Below, piece after piece: positions 1 to 11,366 of a DNA stretch of 64,000 nucleotides. This stretch comes from Perilla frutescens. Lineage: Eukaryota; Streptophyta; Magnoliopsida; Lamiales; Lamiaceae. Every line of letters starts with the position of its first letter. Within the stretch, counting starts at the first letter, position 1. Both the position numbers and the translations under genes were made by a program. The notes beneath the pieces are model-generated. The model worked only from the letters and a program-made list of their open reading frames with translations, did not search any database and had not been told where the DNA came from. The stretch covers positions 26,247,501-26,311,500 of the forward strand of contig BRKX01000015.1 of NCBI GenBank assembly GCA_026008535.1. The letters are read 5' to 3'.

Positions 1-1604
1 CGACAATTCTGTTGGTTGGAGTGCTGTTTTCGACCTCATTGACTGTTGAGGTACCGTCTAGCTAAAGACGTTAAATAAAGCACTGGATGGGAGGTAACCC
101 ATCATTTTATTTGCTTTGTTTTTTTTTTCTTTCTTTTGTTTTGTATCGTGTTTTGTGTTTTAGTGTGCTAACTTGTAGAAAGGCGTTTGGAGCCCAAAAG
201 CTATGCTGAGATCATCCATGCCGGGTTTCGAGGTCCTTTTCTCCATGTTGGTGTACGGTGAGTTCGTTCCAAACACATCTTTATTTAGTTCCCTCCAAAC
301 TTATTCTCTTTGCAGTTGAATAAGTTTGGGGGAGGGGGATGGATATGATATGTTTGGCACGTGTTTTTTTTTATCTATTTCTTAGAGTCTGTTTGTTAGA
401 GTCTGGTTGTTTTTGTGTGTTTTCGTGGTTGAAAGCCATATTTTTGGTGAACTCGTGAAATGCTAATGATGAAAATGAGCGTTGTTTTGAAAAATATTGC
501 ATGAATTTGATGGATCTTGACTTGTTTGAATTGATGTACTTGAAATAGAAATAAATGAAGCATGAATAGTCCTGTGAGCTTTTTGAGCCTTAACTGTATA
601 TCAATGCACAGTTTGATTTCCTTCATGAGTGTTTGTCATGCATGCTTTGGTGTGTCTAGAACTTGCCATGGTTTCTATTCCAAATAATCTCGATTATGTA
701 TAGAATTTAGAAGTGATTTGAGGCCATCTTTTCATAGCCACATTAATTCCTAAACACTAACCGAAAAATCCACCTTTGCTAGCCAATTTGAGCCATAATT
801 GCCTTTTGTTCATGAACTTGGATGATAGGGGGTTCGGAAGGTGAATAAGGGTATCTTGTTATGGAAAATAGTGTTTTTGTGGGGAGAGAGTGGAGATGTT
901 GATATTGGGGTGAAGGATATTCTCATAGGCTCGTGAAAGAAAAAGAAAAAAAAATTGAAAAAAATAGAAAAAACATAAGAAAAAAATTGTGTGGAAAAGA
1001 AACAAAAAAGAGTCAAATATTGAAAGGTAGCAATTGAGAATGTTTGCTATTTGTTGGCTTGTTTGTATTTTTGTTGTTGAGATGAGCATAAGAGAATAAT
1101 GTTTTGAAATGTGAGAGAGTTGGAAAGAGTTGGAAGATGAATTTTGGATCCATACTTGTGGTTGGAGTTGAAAAAGGTTGTGAGTGTGTTGAATTTTCGA
1201 GTCACTTAGCCAAAAATTCCTAACCTTAACCAATGTCCCGACATTACATCCTAAATCAAAGACCTCATTGATCTTTATTCTTCTATGATTGAGTATATGA
1301 GTGTTTTAGACGATTGGCAAGCCTATGGTTAACACTTTTGCATTTGCATTTAATTCGATGAGCGTTAATTTATACACTTGTGAGACGAGTGATACACATA
1401 TCGGTGAGGTTCATGCTTTGTTTATGGATATTAATTGTGCTGAGATTTGGATGAGTTGATAAATGTTGAATTTATGCAATTAAATTATTTTGAGCATGTT
1501 CGTGAAGCATTTATGATCGAGTGTACTTGTTCTCCTCCATGTTTATATTTTCTTAATGTTCTTCTCATTGTTCGAGGACGAACAATGGTTCAAGTTTGGG
1601 GGAT
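1..1604 (+). mobile_element. 3' internal region of an Athila/Tat-type LTR retrotransposon (truncated by window)
   Basis: No coding frame is convincing here. The stretch resembles the post-integrase region of the Athila-like element at 56280-60166. Near position 90 there is the landmark CACTGGATGGGAGGTAACCC (compare GGCGCTGGACGGGAGGCAACC at 56317). An A-rich tract lies around 936-1000. At 1573-1603 a GAGGACGAACAATGG segment leads into a polypurine tract AAGTTTGGGGGA directly before the LTR. The pol genes would lie left of the window. Apparent minus-strand frames here read low-complexity A/T runs and are not genes. Confidence 0.75.
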
Positions 1605-3016
1605 TGATAAACATGGTTTTTACATGCATTTGAGTAGTTGTATGGCTCATATTCGTAGAGTAATGCATGCGTTTGTTGAGTTTTTATGCTAATTTTGAGT
1701 TTTCGTGTGCTTTTTGATGTTTTTGTGTTTCTTGTGCAAGTTTGAGCTGAATTTGAGATTTATTCAAGATCCAATTCAAGGAGGAAAGTTTCTAGAAAGA
1801 TAGAGGATCAAGAGAGGGTCGCAACGCAACTTGAATCGGGTCAATCGGACAAGAAACGAGAGAGAACGGAGCAAAATGGCGGAGCGTGTCGGAGCGTGCG
1901 CGCTGGCACGGACCGTGCCGTCCGACGGCACGGCCCGTGCCATGAAACAATCAATTTTTGGAGTCTCTGGAGCAATGGCACGGTCCGTGCTGTCACACGG
2001 CACGGTCCGTGCCACTTTACGCCGAAAATTGGGCTCTTTTTCCTTCCTTTTTGGGCTCTGTTTTTCCCCAACTATATAAGGCTCTACTTTGCACGATTTT
2101 TGGACGTTTTTTACACAGACTTTATTCATTATTTTAGAGTTCCAAACTTAATTTTACTTTCGAGGTTTGCTGTGAACATTCAACATTGAAGAATTCAAGT
2201 TTTAATCAACGAATCGTCATTCCGGTTTTTCTAATCTATCGCATATTTATATTATGTTTATGATTATTCTTAGTTCTATTATTTCTATGGTTTTAATTAT
2301 GCGTGAGTAGTCTTTTATTAATTTTAGGGTTTGCAAAGCATGATTGAAGCTATGTATTTAATTTAATCTTGTTATTTTTCCCTTCCGATTAATGTGTTCA
2401 AATATTCAAGTGCTTTTGATTTCATGCTTAATTACTGATCATAATTGATGCATGCTAGCTAGTTAATTTGAGTCCTGGCGGAGATAATTAATTAGTGGGA
2501 TTAATTGAATAATTTGATACACGTTCTAAGGAATCTGTAGGGGAATTTAAATCTGTGATTCTATCGGGAGTTAGTAAATTAACCTAGAGACGAAAGTAAT
2601 AGGCTGTTTATTAATCTGCTTCTACCTTGAGACCTGGCGGAGATAGGTAGATATATTTCTGATTCCTCACCTTTAATCGGATTAAAATTGGGAAAGATTA
2701 GAATTAAATTGAATCATAGTGGATACAAGTGTGCTGCATTCCCTAGGATTAATATTTCATTAATTGATTGAGTTTGATTATTTGTGTAATTAATTTATTT
2801 GTGTCTTTTGAAGTTAGTTTATTTTCTCTTATTTTATTTAAATTCGTGCCTAGTTTTAGAAGTCTTATAGTTGGTAGCCTGGATAATAGAGAGTTGTTAG
2901 CTTAGTACTCAGTATTTATCAAATATTCAGTCCCTTTGGATACGATACTCGATTCGCTTGCTATATTGCATTGTCCTGTGTTAGTTGCAGTTTAGTGCAT
3001 AATAAATAGTGCATCA
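1605..3016 (+). mobile_element. 3' LTR of the Athila/Tat-type element
   Basis: The LTR starts TGATAAACATGG right after the polypurine tract and ends AGTGCATCA, giving TGAT...ATCA inverted ends and 1412 bp. A TATA box (ACTATATAAGG) lies near 2070. The sequence then changes to LINE coding DNA at 3017, so the next five bases (TTACC) should be the target duplication; the other copy is outside the window. Confidence 0.75.
1905..2013. repeat. Four GGCACGGNCCGTGCC palindromes inside the LTR
   Basis: Perfect 15-bp palindromes occur at 1905-1919, 1927-1941 and 1999-2013; the copy at 1977-1991 has one changed base. They form two units of 15+7+15 bp, lying just upstream of the TATA box near 2070. They could form hairpins or be protein-binding sites in U3; the function is unknown. 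Confidence 0.9.
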
Positions 3017-3021
3017 TTACC

Positions 3022-4270
3022 TTTTATCACATGTAGTCTTTCAAAACAAGATCAAGCCTATCTTATGACTGTGGCATTCATTTCCCTTCTCATATTTTAT
3101 ACGCGGATAATGTCTTCATCTTCTGTCAAGCTACAAAGACTAATGTTAAAGAATTATCTGAGATTATAGAGACTTATGCTTTGTTGTCTGGATAGGTTTG
3201 TAGCTATGTGAAATCCAGGGTATTCTATGGTAAAGGAGTGCGGCCGGACATTCGATTATGTTTGCAGTCTACCTTGGGTTTTACCGTGGGCTTTTTTCCA
3301 ACTGATTATTTAGGAATTCCTATTTTTGAAGGAACTCCTAAAGTTAGGGAGATTGGACCCATTGCTAATAAAATTATTGCTAAGTTTGATCGTTGGCATG
3401 GTTAGGTGCTTTTCATGGCTGGTCGGTTGTGTCTTATTAAATTGGTGATTATGAGTTCGGCCATTCACTCGATGATGGTTTATAAGTGGTCTGCTACTTT
3501 GTTTCAAAAACTTGATACGGTGGCTAGGAATTTTTTATGGAAAGGTGATATTAATGTGAGATCTTATTCAGTCGTTAATTGGGCGAGAATGTGTGCCTTG
3601 GTTGAAGAGGGTGGCCTTGGTGTTATCTCGTTCAAAGATTTGAATCAGAGTCTTCTGTTGAAGTTTGTTTGGAGTCTTATCTCTCAGAAATCACAAACTA
3701 CAGGATCTCTTAGGATAAGGTTCTTGCCTTCTCCAAGGATGATTAAACGTGTTCCATTCTCATCGTTTTGGCCAGGTATTTTGCTTTCAGTGCATTCGTT
3801 TCTTCAGAAATCCTTTTATATTGTGGGATTGGGTTCTTCGATGGATTTCTAGCATGATAATTGGCTTGGTTATGTGATTGTTGATCGGATTTCAATTCCT
3901 TTGAGAATTCATGCTAATTTTGTGGATAAAGTTGGTAATTATTTGATTAATGGGACCTGGCAGTTCACGCCTTCTTTCCTTCGCTCTTTTCCGGACATCA
4001 TACAGGATATTTTGAAAATTCATATTGTGAATAATGATCATATTGCAAGGCTTTATATTCTGACTCATTTTTCTTTGGTTAAATGGGGACGGTGGATATG
4101 GCACTCTTCATGGTTTTATTGGTCCTCATATTTGTGTTATGTGTAGGAGTTCTGAAGAATCTTTGGATCATCTTTTTTGGACCTGCCCCTTAGTTATGAT
4201 TGTTTGGAGATGGATATTCAGTATTTTTAAAATTCATGACATGGAGGTGGCCTAGGTGCATCAAGCCTTT
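3022..4270 (+). pseudogene. LINE reverse transcriptase C-terminal half and zf-RVT remnant
   Basis: The frame around 3091-3111 reads H-I-L-Y-A-D-N. The second catalytic aspartate of the family motif YADD is Asn here, so the polymerase would be dead. An in-frame TAG follows at 3193-3195, another sits near 3403, and another near 3850. The part from about 3310 reads YLGIPIFEGTP and, after 3415, MAGRLCLIKLV, matching the conserved thumb region of plant LINE RTs. Around 4130-4210 a Cys/His-rich stretch (VMCRSSEESLDHLFWTCP) is the zf-RVT zinc-finger-like segment. The upstream RT and endonuclease are missing. Confidence 0.85.
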
Positions 4271-4311
4271 GTGCAATTTATGAGCTATAATTTCAGCTCT
4301 CAAATTTAATT

Positions 4312-5049
4312 TTGTGGAAGTCGGCAGTGATACACATTATTTGGTGCATTTGGACGTTTCACAACAAGGTAATTTTTGACAAAGTTGCGCCTATTCCTAA
4401 TCTTTTTATCTCTACAGTTAGAATTACTCTTGGAGAATTGTCCTACATGTGTGGAAATGGAGGAACAATACATAATGATGTTACTGATTTGGTTATTCTT
4501 AAAGCATTAAAGGTGAAGCCGAAACCGGCTCTTCCAAGGTCGGTTATTCCTATTTTCTGGCGGCCTCCTCCTTCAGGATGGATTAAAGTCAATATAGATG
4601 GATCTTCACAAAGTGCTCCTGGAGGTATGGCTATGAGTGGGGTTTTCCGCATCTCGGATGGTTCGGTGTTATATTGCTTCCATACTAAGGAAGGAATTGG
4701 ATTTGCTTTTTTGACGGAGTTGTTAGCGGAGATCACGGCTTCGGAATGGGATAGAAGACTGTCTCTACACTTTATTTGGTTAGAGACTGATTCTATTTAT
4801 GTTGTCAGCTTGCTTTCTTCTCACAGTTTAGAGGTTCCATGGATACTTAAGGCAAGATGGCGGGCTGTTCTTGATTTCATTAAATCTATACATTTTTGTG
4901 TTTTTCATATTTATAGAGAAGGCAATTTTGTTGCTGATTTGCTAGCTTCTAATAGGGTTCAATTTGATTTTTGGTATTATGTTATTCCTTGTATTGTTCA
5001 GGTTGTTCAACAGGATTTTTGTGGACCTGATTATTTCCATTTTTCTTAG
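4312..5049 (+). pseudogene. LINE RNase H domain
   Basis: A 245-codon open stretch ending at a stop at 5047-5049. The C-terminal half is an RNase H fold of the type found at the end of plant L1 ORF2: VNIDGSS around 4590-4610 (first catalytic Asp), TELLAEITA (catalytic Glu), LETDSIYVV (second Asp) and REGNFVADLLA near the end (the conserved N-x-x-A-D). The domain itself is intact but belongs to a frame broken upstream, so it is a remnant, not a host gene. Confidence 0.85.
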
Positions 5050-5529
5050 AAAGGCACTCTTTTTCCCATATGATTTTTCCCTTTTGGGTTTTTCATATGG
5101 GTTTTAACCATTCCCTGGCCCTTAGAGTTATCAGCTTGTGATATCCGGATTTTTTTTAGGTCTGAGTCTCTTTTCTTGATTTTTTCGTTTATTTATAAAA
5201 TTTATTTAGGTCCTCTCAAATTTATTTCCATTGGTTTAAGAAAAATGAAAATATATTAAGGGTGAATCTATACATAGCTAAAATTTTACTCACTACAACC
5301 ACCAATATTTAAATATAATAAAATAATTTATTTAATACTTATTATATCCTTTCAAGTAAATATTGCTTTGCTTCTCTTTCAAATTTCTTATCGTAACCCT
5401 CATTTCTTACGAATCTTCAGCTTCTCTTCATCTTTCATGCGACGTTGTTGCCGTTGTGCCACCATAAGTCTCGTATAGCAGTTGCGCACAACTCACACCC
5501 CTTCCCTTTCTTCTTTTTCTAAAAACCTT

Positions 5530-5700
5530 CCACTACAAGAATTTCGCGTTTTAGCGACGGAATAGAATCCATCGGAGTTTGCGACGGACTAGCGATGAAC
5601 GGTCTATCACTAACAGGTTTAGGGAATAAAAAATGGCGGGATTATTTCACGCTATGTTTTACGGACTTACGATGGCCTGTCCGTCGTTAAGAAACCGACT
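5530..5700 (+). mobile_element. CACTA transposon end fragment
   Basis: CACTACAAGAATTTCGCG at 5531 is the classic CACTA terminus. It is followed by subterminal GCGACGG-type repeats (TAGCGACGGAATAG, TTTGCGACGGACTAG, CGTCGTTAAG). The matching opposite end was not found, so this is an isolated terminus. A (CT)n run follows at 5699-5729. Confidence 0.65.
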
Positions 5701-6256
5701 CTCTCTCTCTCTCTCATTCTCTCTCTCTCCTCAAATTAAAACATTGCCTAGTTCATACTCATCAATCAATTAAATAAAGGAAACCCACTCCAATGGCTCT
5801 CTCATCTGAAGCCTTTGTTGAAGCCTTGAAGAAGAAGAAGAAGAAGATCATCTTTGAAGATTACAATAAAATCATATGTATATATTGTAGATTTTGATGG
5901 GTGTTGGACTATAATTTTTTAGGAGTTAACGGTGATGAAAGATCTAGTTTTGATGTGAAAATATCTAAAGTGGATTGCTTGAATCCTAAATATTGATACC
6001 AAATTTTATGAATTTTATCGAATAGCTGAAAAAGCTGATATCATCAATTTTTTCATTTTATCTTCATTTTTTTTTTGTTTACATTTATTTTCTTATATAT
6101 GTATCAGTTAGGAGATGTTTTCAAGAGAGAAGATCAGAAGAATATTAATTTGATTTTGTTTTCTTCGACTATCTGATAATCAATTAAAGAGGGTGTGAAT
6201 TGCTTTCTCAGAAGAGCGGGAGGTGGGTGGGGGCTGTGAATTGAAGAAAATAAGAA

Positions 6257-7237
6257 GAAATATTCTAAATATAGCCCCCGATTTACTCTTTATAGCCCCC
6301 ATATTTAAAAATAATTAAAATAATTTTTGAATGTACTCTTTTACCCCATAGCCCCCTTACTTAAAATCCTAATAAGATAAGGAAGAATTAATTGAGTGAT
6401 GAATCCCAACTCAATCCAGTGCTCCAACCATAACATCGAAGCCAATGTCTATTCTAGTTTTCGATAATTTCTAGAAAATTTTGGAAGATATATAGGTTCC
6501 ACGAGAAAAACTTATAAGATTTGTTGCCTAAAATACACACCAACCCATTACAACATCCCAAATCCTTAAATAACTACCATGGAGTATTCATTTCATTGAA
6601 ACATGACTAGTCAATAGGTGGATTAATCAACAACAATTTTAGAGAACCCTACCACAAATGAGAACAATCTTTTAAAATTATCCTCCGATGGGAAAAATCA
6701 GTGTTTTTCCACAAACGTAAAACCTTCTTCTATGGCATACTTATAATAGTCAAACCATATACATTTACATTTTCAAAATCCATCTCCCATCACCTTTTAG
6801 GGATGTGCAATTTTTTTTTTTTTTATATATGATAATGGAAAATGGTTAGAGAATAATCAGCTTCCAACTTCAAAAACTTATTCCAATTATGAGACTTTTC
6901 ATAAATTATGGTGTGTAATCACATATGTGTTGTTTTCATTTGAATAATGAAACTGTACGTTATATTTTTTTATTTGTTCAACAACATAAGACGTGTTTTT
7001 TTTTTGGAATTGCTAATTAAGAGTGGATCGATAGATGATAAAAGGGGGTTACGGGTTTATATTTTTTTTTTTTTGGAATTGTTAGAAAAGTGGTTTATGA
7101 TTTTATTTTTATTTATTTTTTAATCAAAATTTAAGTTGGGGGCTATGGGGTAAAATAGTACATTCAAGTAATATTTTAATTATTTTTAACTATGGGGGCT
7201 ATAGAGAGTAAAATGGGGACTATATTTAGAATTTCCC
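6257..7237. mobile_element. Mutator-type MITE with 9-bp target duplication
   Basis: Flanked by AAATAAGAA at 6248-6256 and 7238-7246. Inverted ends of about 110 bp: left TATTCTAAATATAGCCCCCG, right (reverse complement) AATTCTAAATATAGTCCCCA, both continuing through CATAGCCCCC further in. The 981 bp hold no coding sequence. A 9-bp duplication plus long TIRs points to the Mutator superfamily. Confidence 0.85.
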
Positions 7238-7603
7238 AAATAAGAAATTACTTGAAAGGCTGCCATTAGAGGACTGTGATTCTGTGGACAACCGAAGAAG
7301 TGCATGGAAATGGGTTGTAAAGGTTATTTATGTTAGTTATTTATAAGGATAAATTTGTAATTTTAAATAGTTTTTATATTATATTTTAATGGAGAGGTTA
7401 TGATTAGTAAAATCATGGTTGTATATAGAATTACCCTATAAATTAATTAGAATGACTAATGGTTCGACTTGAAGTAGTAAATATTTAAGGCGTTGACATG
7501 AAAAAAATGTGACCTTAATCTTGAGAAACATTTTTTAAAAAATTTTAACAATAAATTTGGGCTCGATCTGATAATTAGATTTTGGGCTTAGACCCAAAAA
7601 ATG

Positions 7604-8392
7604 TGGCTAATTCTATTCAAAGCCCCCCTTTTCTCTGCACAATCCCCGTATATAATTAAAATACAATTATTTGTTTTATGAACTTTTTTAACCCTAAAAA
7701 TTCCTACTCCTAAATTGATACTTCATAGTTCATTCTGTATAGCACATTTACTTCATTTGCAAATATTTTTTTCCCTTTTCTATTTTCTCTTCTTCCGAAA
7801 TGGTGTGCTCATATTTGAAAATCATGAAGTGGCGGACTCCCAATTCCCAGTTAATTTCTCAAAATCTCCATCATTTTCTCTGCCCAGTTTTTTGGGCAAC
7901 AAAAAGCCAACCTTTGTATTCGAATATCCAGTAACTTTTTTCTAATATATATATTTTTTCGTTTCTTGATTTGAAATTATATTCCATAAATATTTTCCTT
8001 GAAAAAATAAATTTGGTCAGCCAATACGACTTGCCCCAACATATCATTCTTGAAATTTTTGGCAAATGTATTAAAATTCAATCACATTGACACAGAGAAC
8101 AATGCGTACTATCAAATTGAAAAAAAAAATATTTATCCTCAATTAATAACCAATACAAGATGAAAAAGAAAAAGAAAAGAGAGAATTTTTTTGTAGAGAA
8201 AGTTGTTTGTGAGTTGTAGAAAGATAAATTGATAGTGTTTTTAGTATACAATAGGTCGAGGGTAGTAGAGGAGGTTATGGGTTTTTAATTGGTTATTTTT
8301 AAGGGCAAAATAGCGTAAAATATTAATATTTATATTTTAAAAATGTATAGGGTGCGCGAAGAGAAATTTGGGGGTTGTGAATAGAATCACCC
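7604..8392. mobile_element. Second Mutator-type MITE, related to 6257-7237
   Basis: Left end TGGCTAATTCTATTCAAAGC, right end (reverse complement) GGGTGATTCTATTCACAACC. Flanks are CAAAAAATG (7595-7603) and AAAAAAATG (8393-8401), a 9-bp duplication with one mismatch. The 789 bp carry no credible gene; ORFs at 7715-8065 read AT-rich DNA. Confidence 0.75.
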
Positions 8393-8562
8393 AAAAAAAT
8401 GTTCTATTGATATGCAAATGGGGCCAAATGGGAAATTCGATGCCGCTGGATCAGGGATGTGCCCAGATTTTTGAATTTTAATTAATATTCACATTTTAAG
8501 AGATTTTTTAAATATATTTTGGAGTCATATCTTACTTCTTAAGTAGTTATTAATTATGTTGG

Positions 8563-9374
8563 TGTAACATAAATTTTTTGTATTTAATTTGGTAAAACAC
8601 AAAACGTGTACAATTCAGATGATTTTCGGATCAAAATATAATTTGACGGATCCAATCTCTATTTTTCCTTTGATTCTTCTCTTTAAAACTTGATCTTCAA
8701 ATGGTCTTCGAAGCTTTCGGGGAATATTTGTATCATCGATCTTCTTTGACTTGGTATTTGGATTTGGTCTTCGAAGTTTTCAGGGAAGATTTGTATCCTC
8801 GATCTTTTTTGACTTGATATTTGGACTTGGTAACGTTAACCAGGGGCCGACGACCTTGATTCCGGATTGAACGTTGGATTTGAGGTAATTCTGACAAAGA
8901 ACGACTTGAATCATGCTAGAACACCTTGAATATTGGGACTTTATAACGTCGTCTAGAGGATTTCAGAACCTTGATTCTGGATCGAACGCTAGATTTGAGA
9001 TGACTCCGGTCTCCGGTGAAGAACGACTTGAACGTTGGAGAGAACTTCGTAGAGAATATTTTCTCCAACTTCTTGAGCTCTTCAATTCTGACTTCCGGAG
9101 TGATTTTCAACTGATATGGAGACCCCTATTTATAGTTGTAGGGAGAGAGATCTAAGGCTGATGTGGCACTATCTCATTGGTTGTTGGAAATTGATATATA
9201 TCTTTTGAAAGATATTTACTTGCTGCCAAAGACTCTTGATATTTATCATATAATAATATCTTTATTATTTAAATATTTTATTTAATTTTGGATTTCATAA
9301 GATTCCAAAACTAAATAAATATATAAAAATTAATAAAAATATTATTTATATTTTATAAATTTTCATTGCCTACA
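8563..9374 (-). mobile_element. LTR of TR-GAG element (3' LTR in element orientation)
   Basis: Plus-strand ends TGTAACATAAA...TTGCCTACA. It contains an internal ~70-bp tandem duplication (GGTCTTCGAAGCTTTCGGGG / GGTCTTCGAAGTTTTCAGGG, around 8703-8830) that is also present in the partner LTR. Confidence 0.85.
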
Positions 9375-9479
9375 AATGCCCCCTTGAGATTTGTTCATGG
9401 ATGACTTGTCATTTAAAATGAATGAGTCTCGAAAACTGATTAGAGTTAAACTCCTATCAAGGAGTTTTGAACTTGAATT

Positions 9480-10250
9480 TAGTAGATACTTTATACTCGT
9501 ATCAAGGAGTTCTTGAATTTCAACTTGCGAATAGTTTATACTCATATTCAAGAGTTCTTCAATTTGAATTTATTAGATAGTTTATACTCATATCAAGGAG
9601 CCTTCAATTTGGATTTGAATTTAGATAGTTTATACTCGTATCAGGGAGCTTTATTGAACTTGGATAGTTTATGCTCATATCATGGAGCTTTTTCTTGAAC
9701 TTGGATAGCTTATGCTCATTTCGAGGAGCCTTCAATTTGAATTTGGACTTTGTAGACCTTTTATACTCGTGTCCGTAAGTATTTGAATTTGAATTTGGAT
9801 TTGTAGACATTTTATACTCATGTCAAGGAGTTTTAGATTTGAATTTGTAGACATTTTATACCCATGTCAAGGAGTCTTGAATTTGAATTTGTAGACCTTT
9901 TATACTCGTGTCAATAAGTCTTGGATTTAAATTTAACTTTGTAGACATTTTATACTCGTGTCAAGGAGTCTTAGATTTGAATTTGACTTTCTTGACATTT
10001 TATACTCGTGTCAAGGAGTCTTGGTATTTCTTGAAGAGTTTAGATAATTTTGGCTCTTATCAATGAGCTTTGAAAGATAGTTTATGCTCTTATCGAGGAG
10101 CGTTGCATTTTGAAAACTTTAGATAGTTTTGACTCTTATCAAGGAGTTTTGAAGATAGTTTATGCTCTTATCAAGGAGCATTTCTATTTTAGATAGTTTT
10201 TCTCTTATCAAGGAGCTTTGGAAGATAGTTTAGGCTCTTATCAATGAGTA
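9480..10250 (-). repeat. Degenerate minisatellite in the TR-GAG 3' internal region
   Basis: More than ten imperfect copies of a ~55-70 bp unit containing TTTATACTCGTGTCAAGGAG followed by a TTGAATTTG run. From about 10020 the unit shifts to a shorter variant (GATAGTTTATGCTCTTATC). Open frames across it (LDSLYSYQGA repeats) are a by-product of the repeat. Confidence 0.85.
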
Positions 10251-10271
10251 TTGATTTTTTTTCTTTTCTTT

Positions 10272-11294
10272 TCATAGATTGTAACATGTATTGGAAGACT
10301 TGAATAAGCACGTGGCGAGATTTATAACCATTTCTTCTTCTTCTTCTTCTTCACTTGGAGATTCTTCAAAAGGTTTGCCCTCATCATTTATTTCTGGCTC
10401 TTCTTCAAAGTTGTGATGCTTTTGCATTGACAGTTCTTGAACTTCATTTGCGGCCATGCTTAACTCCATATCGTAAGCTCTAGTGGCCAATTCCTCGAAG
10501 GTCTTTGGTTAAATTCCTTTCAAAATATATCGAAGACCCCAACACATGCCTTGAATGTACATTTTAATTGCTGAAGTTTCTGATAATTGATCTTTGCAAT
10601 TCAGGCTCAAGTTTCTCCAACGGTTGATGTAGTCGATGACGGACTCTTTTTTTTGTTGGTTTATATTTATGAGTTCAACCAAGCTAACCGTCCTTCGAGT
10701 ACTGTAGAAGCGGTTAAGGAATTCTTTCTCTAGTTGCCCCCAACTATCAATTGAATTTGGCTCCAAATCGGTATACCAATCAAACGCGTTGTCTTTCAAA
10801 GAGCAAACAAATTGATTCACCAAGTGATCTTCATATGTTCCAGTATCATTGCAGGTCTCTACGAAGTGAGCCATGTGTTGTCTTGGATTGCCTTTGCCAT
10901 CAAACTGTTAAAATTTTGGCGGTTGGTAGCCATCTGGCATCTTCAAGTTGTCAATTCTTGGGGTATATGGCTTGTTGTAAGTCCATAGTGATTTACGGCT
11001 CTCTCCAGACTTATTTTTGATTGTTTCCAGTATGAAATTTTTGAATTGATCAACTTGTATTGAACCATCAGACGATGCTTCAATCTTTTTGGTTGTAGAT
11101 TTTTCACTTTTGTTGGCACGTAGTTTTACAGATATCTCAACTTCAGTATCTTTATTCGCTTACTCTTCACCAAAATCAACAATTATTTCTTTGTTCAGCT
11201 TCAAGATTTGAGCATCCCGTTGTTGTATTCGTTTGGCAAGTCCTTTAGCAAGCTTCGTCAAATTTGCAATTTGCTCTTCCAGAATTGTAGACAT
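10272..11294 (-). pseudogene. Ty3/gypsy-type gag (TR-GAG), three stops
   Basis: One frame of 341 codons from ATG at 11294-11292 to a stop at 10272. The N-terminus is a coiled-coil-like stretch; then PYTPRIDNLKMPDGYQPP, and a retrotransposon gag domain with AFDWYTDLEPNSIDSWGQLE and FLNRFYSTRR. The C-terminus has an acidic run (SPSEEEEEEE) coded by a GAA-type repeat at 10327-10352. No zinc knuckle is visible. Three in-frame TAA codons interrupt it (near 11164-11162, 10908-10906 and 10511-10509). At least two sit where a Gln codon would fit, i.e. single C-to-T changes. In an intact relative the protein would form the particle that helper-encoded enzymes package. Confidence 0.85.
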
Positions 11295-11366
11295 CTTGAT
11301 GCTTGAGAAAATTGGTGAAGAGAATAGATGAGAGGTAGAGATGGTCGCACTGGGCGTGCCAAAATT

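Larger units (their letters stand above)
3017..5250 (+). mobile_element. Decayed L1-type LINE, 5' truncated by the Athila insertion
   Basis: Ordered remnants of a plant L1 LINE are visible: reverse transcriptase from the catalytic motif onward, a zf-RVT-like segment, an RNase H domain, then the typical 3' UTR with ATATGATTTTTCCCTTTTGG followed by ATATGGGTTTTAACC near 5069-5106. Several stops interrupt the frame. It begins exactly where the LTR ends at 3016, so the Athila element landed inside this older LINE. Confidence 0.85.
5263..7435. mobile_element. Degenerate non-autonomous TIR element (outer host of the MITE at 6257)
   Basis: The left end reads GGGTGAATCTATACATAGC and the right end, reverse complemented, GGGTAATTCTATATACAACC; similarity continues inward for about 90 bp. 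No clean target duplication is seen. No transposase is present. It encloses a CACTA end (5530-5700), a (CT)n run, a tiny ORF at 5793-5897 (MALSSEAFVEALKKKKKK..., 34 codons, possibly a captured gene fragment) and the complete MITE 6257-7237. Confidence 0.5.

Noticed and set aside
859..1233. Minus-strand frame of 124 codons
   Set aside because: Reads the A-rich tract of a retrotransposon 3' region; residue composition is low-complexity Phe/Leu/Ser.
1841..2079. Overlapping frames on both strands across the GGCACGG palindromes
   Set aside because: Open only because of the palindromic GC-rich repeats inside an LTR; no conserved protein.
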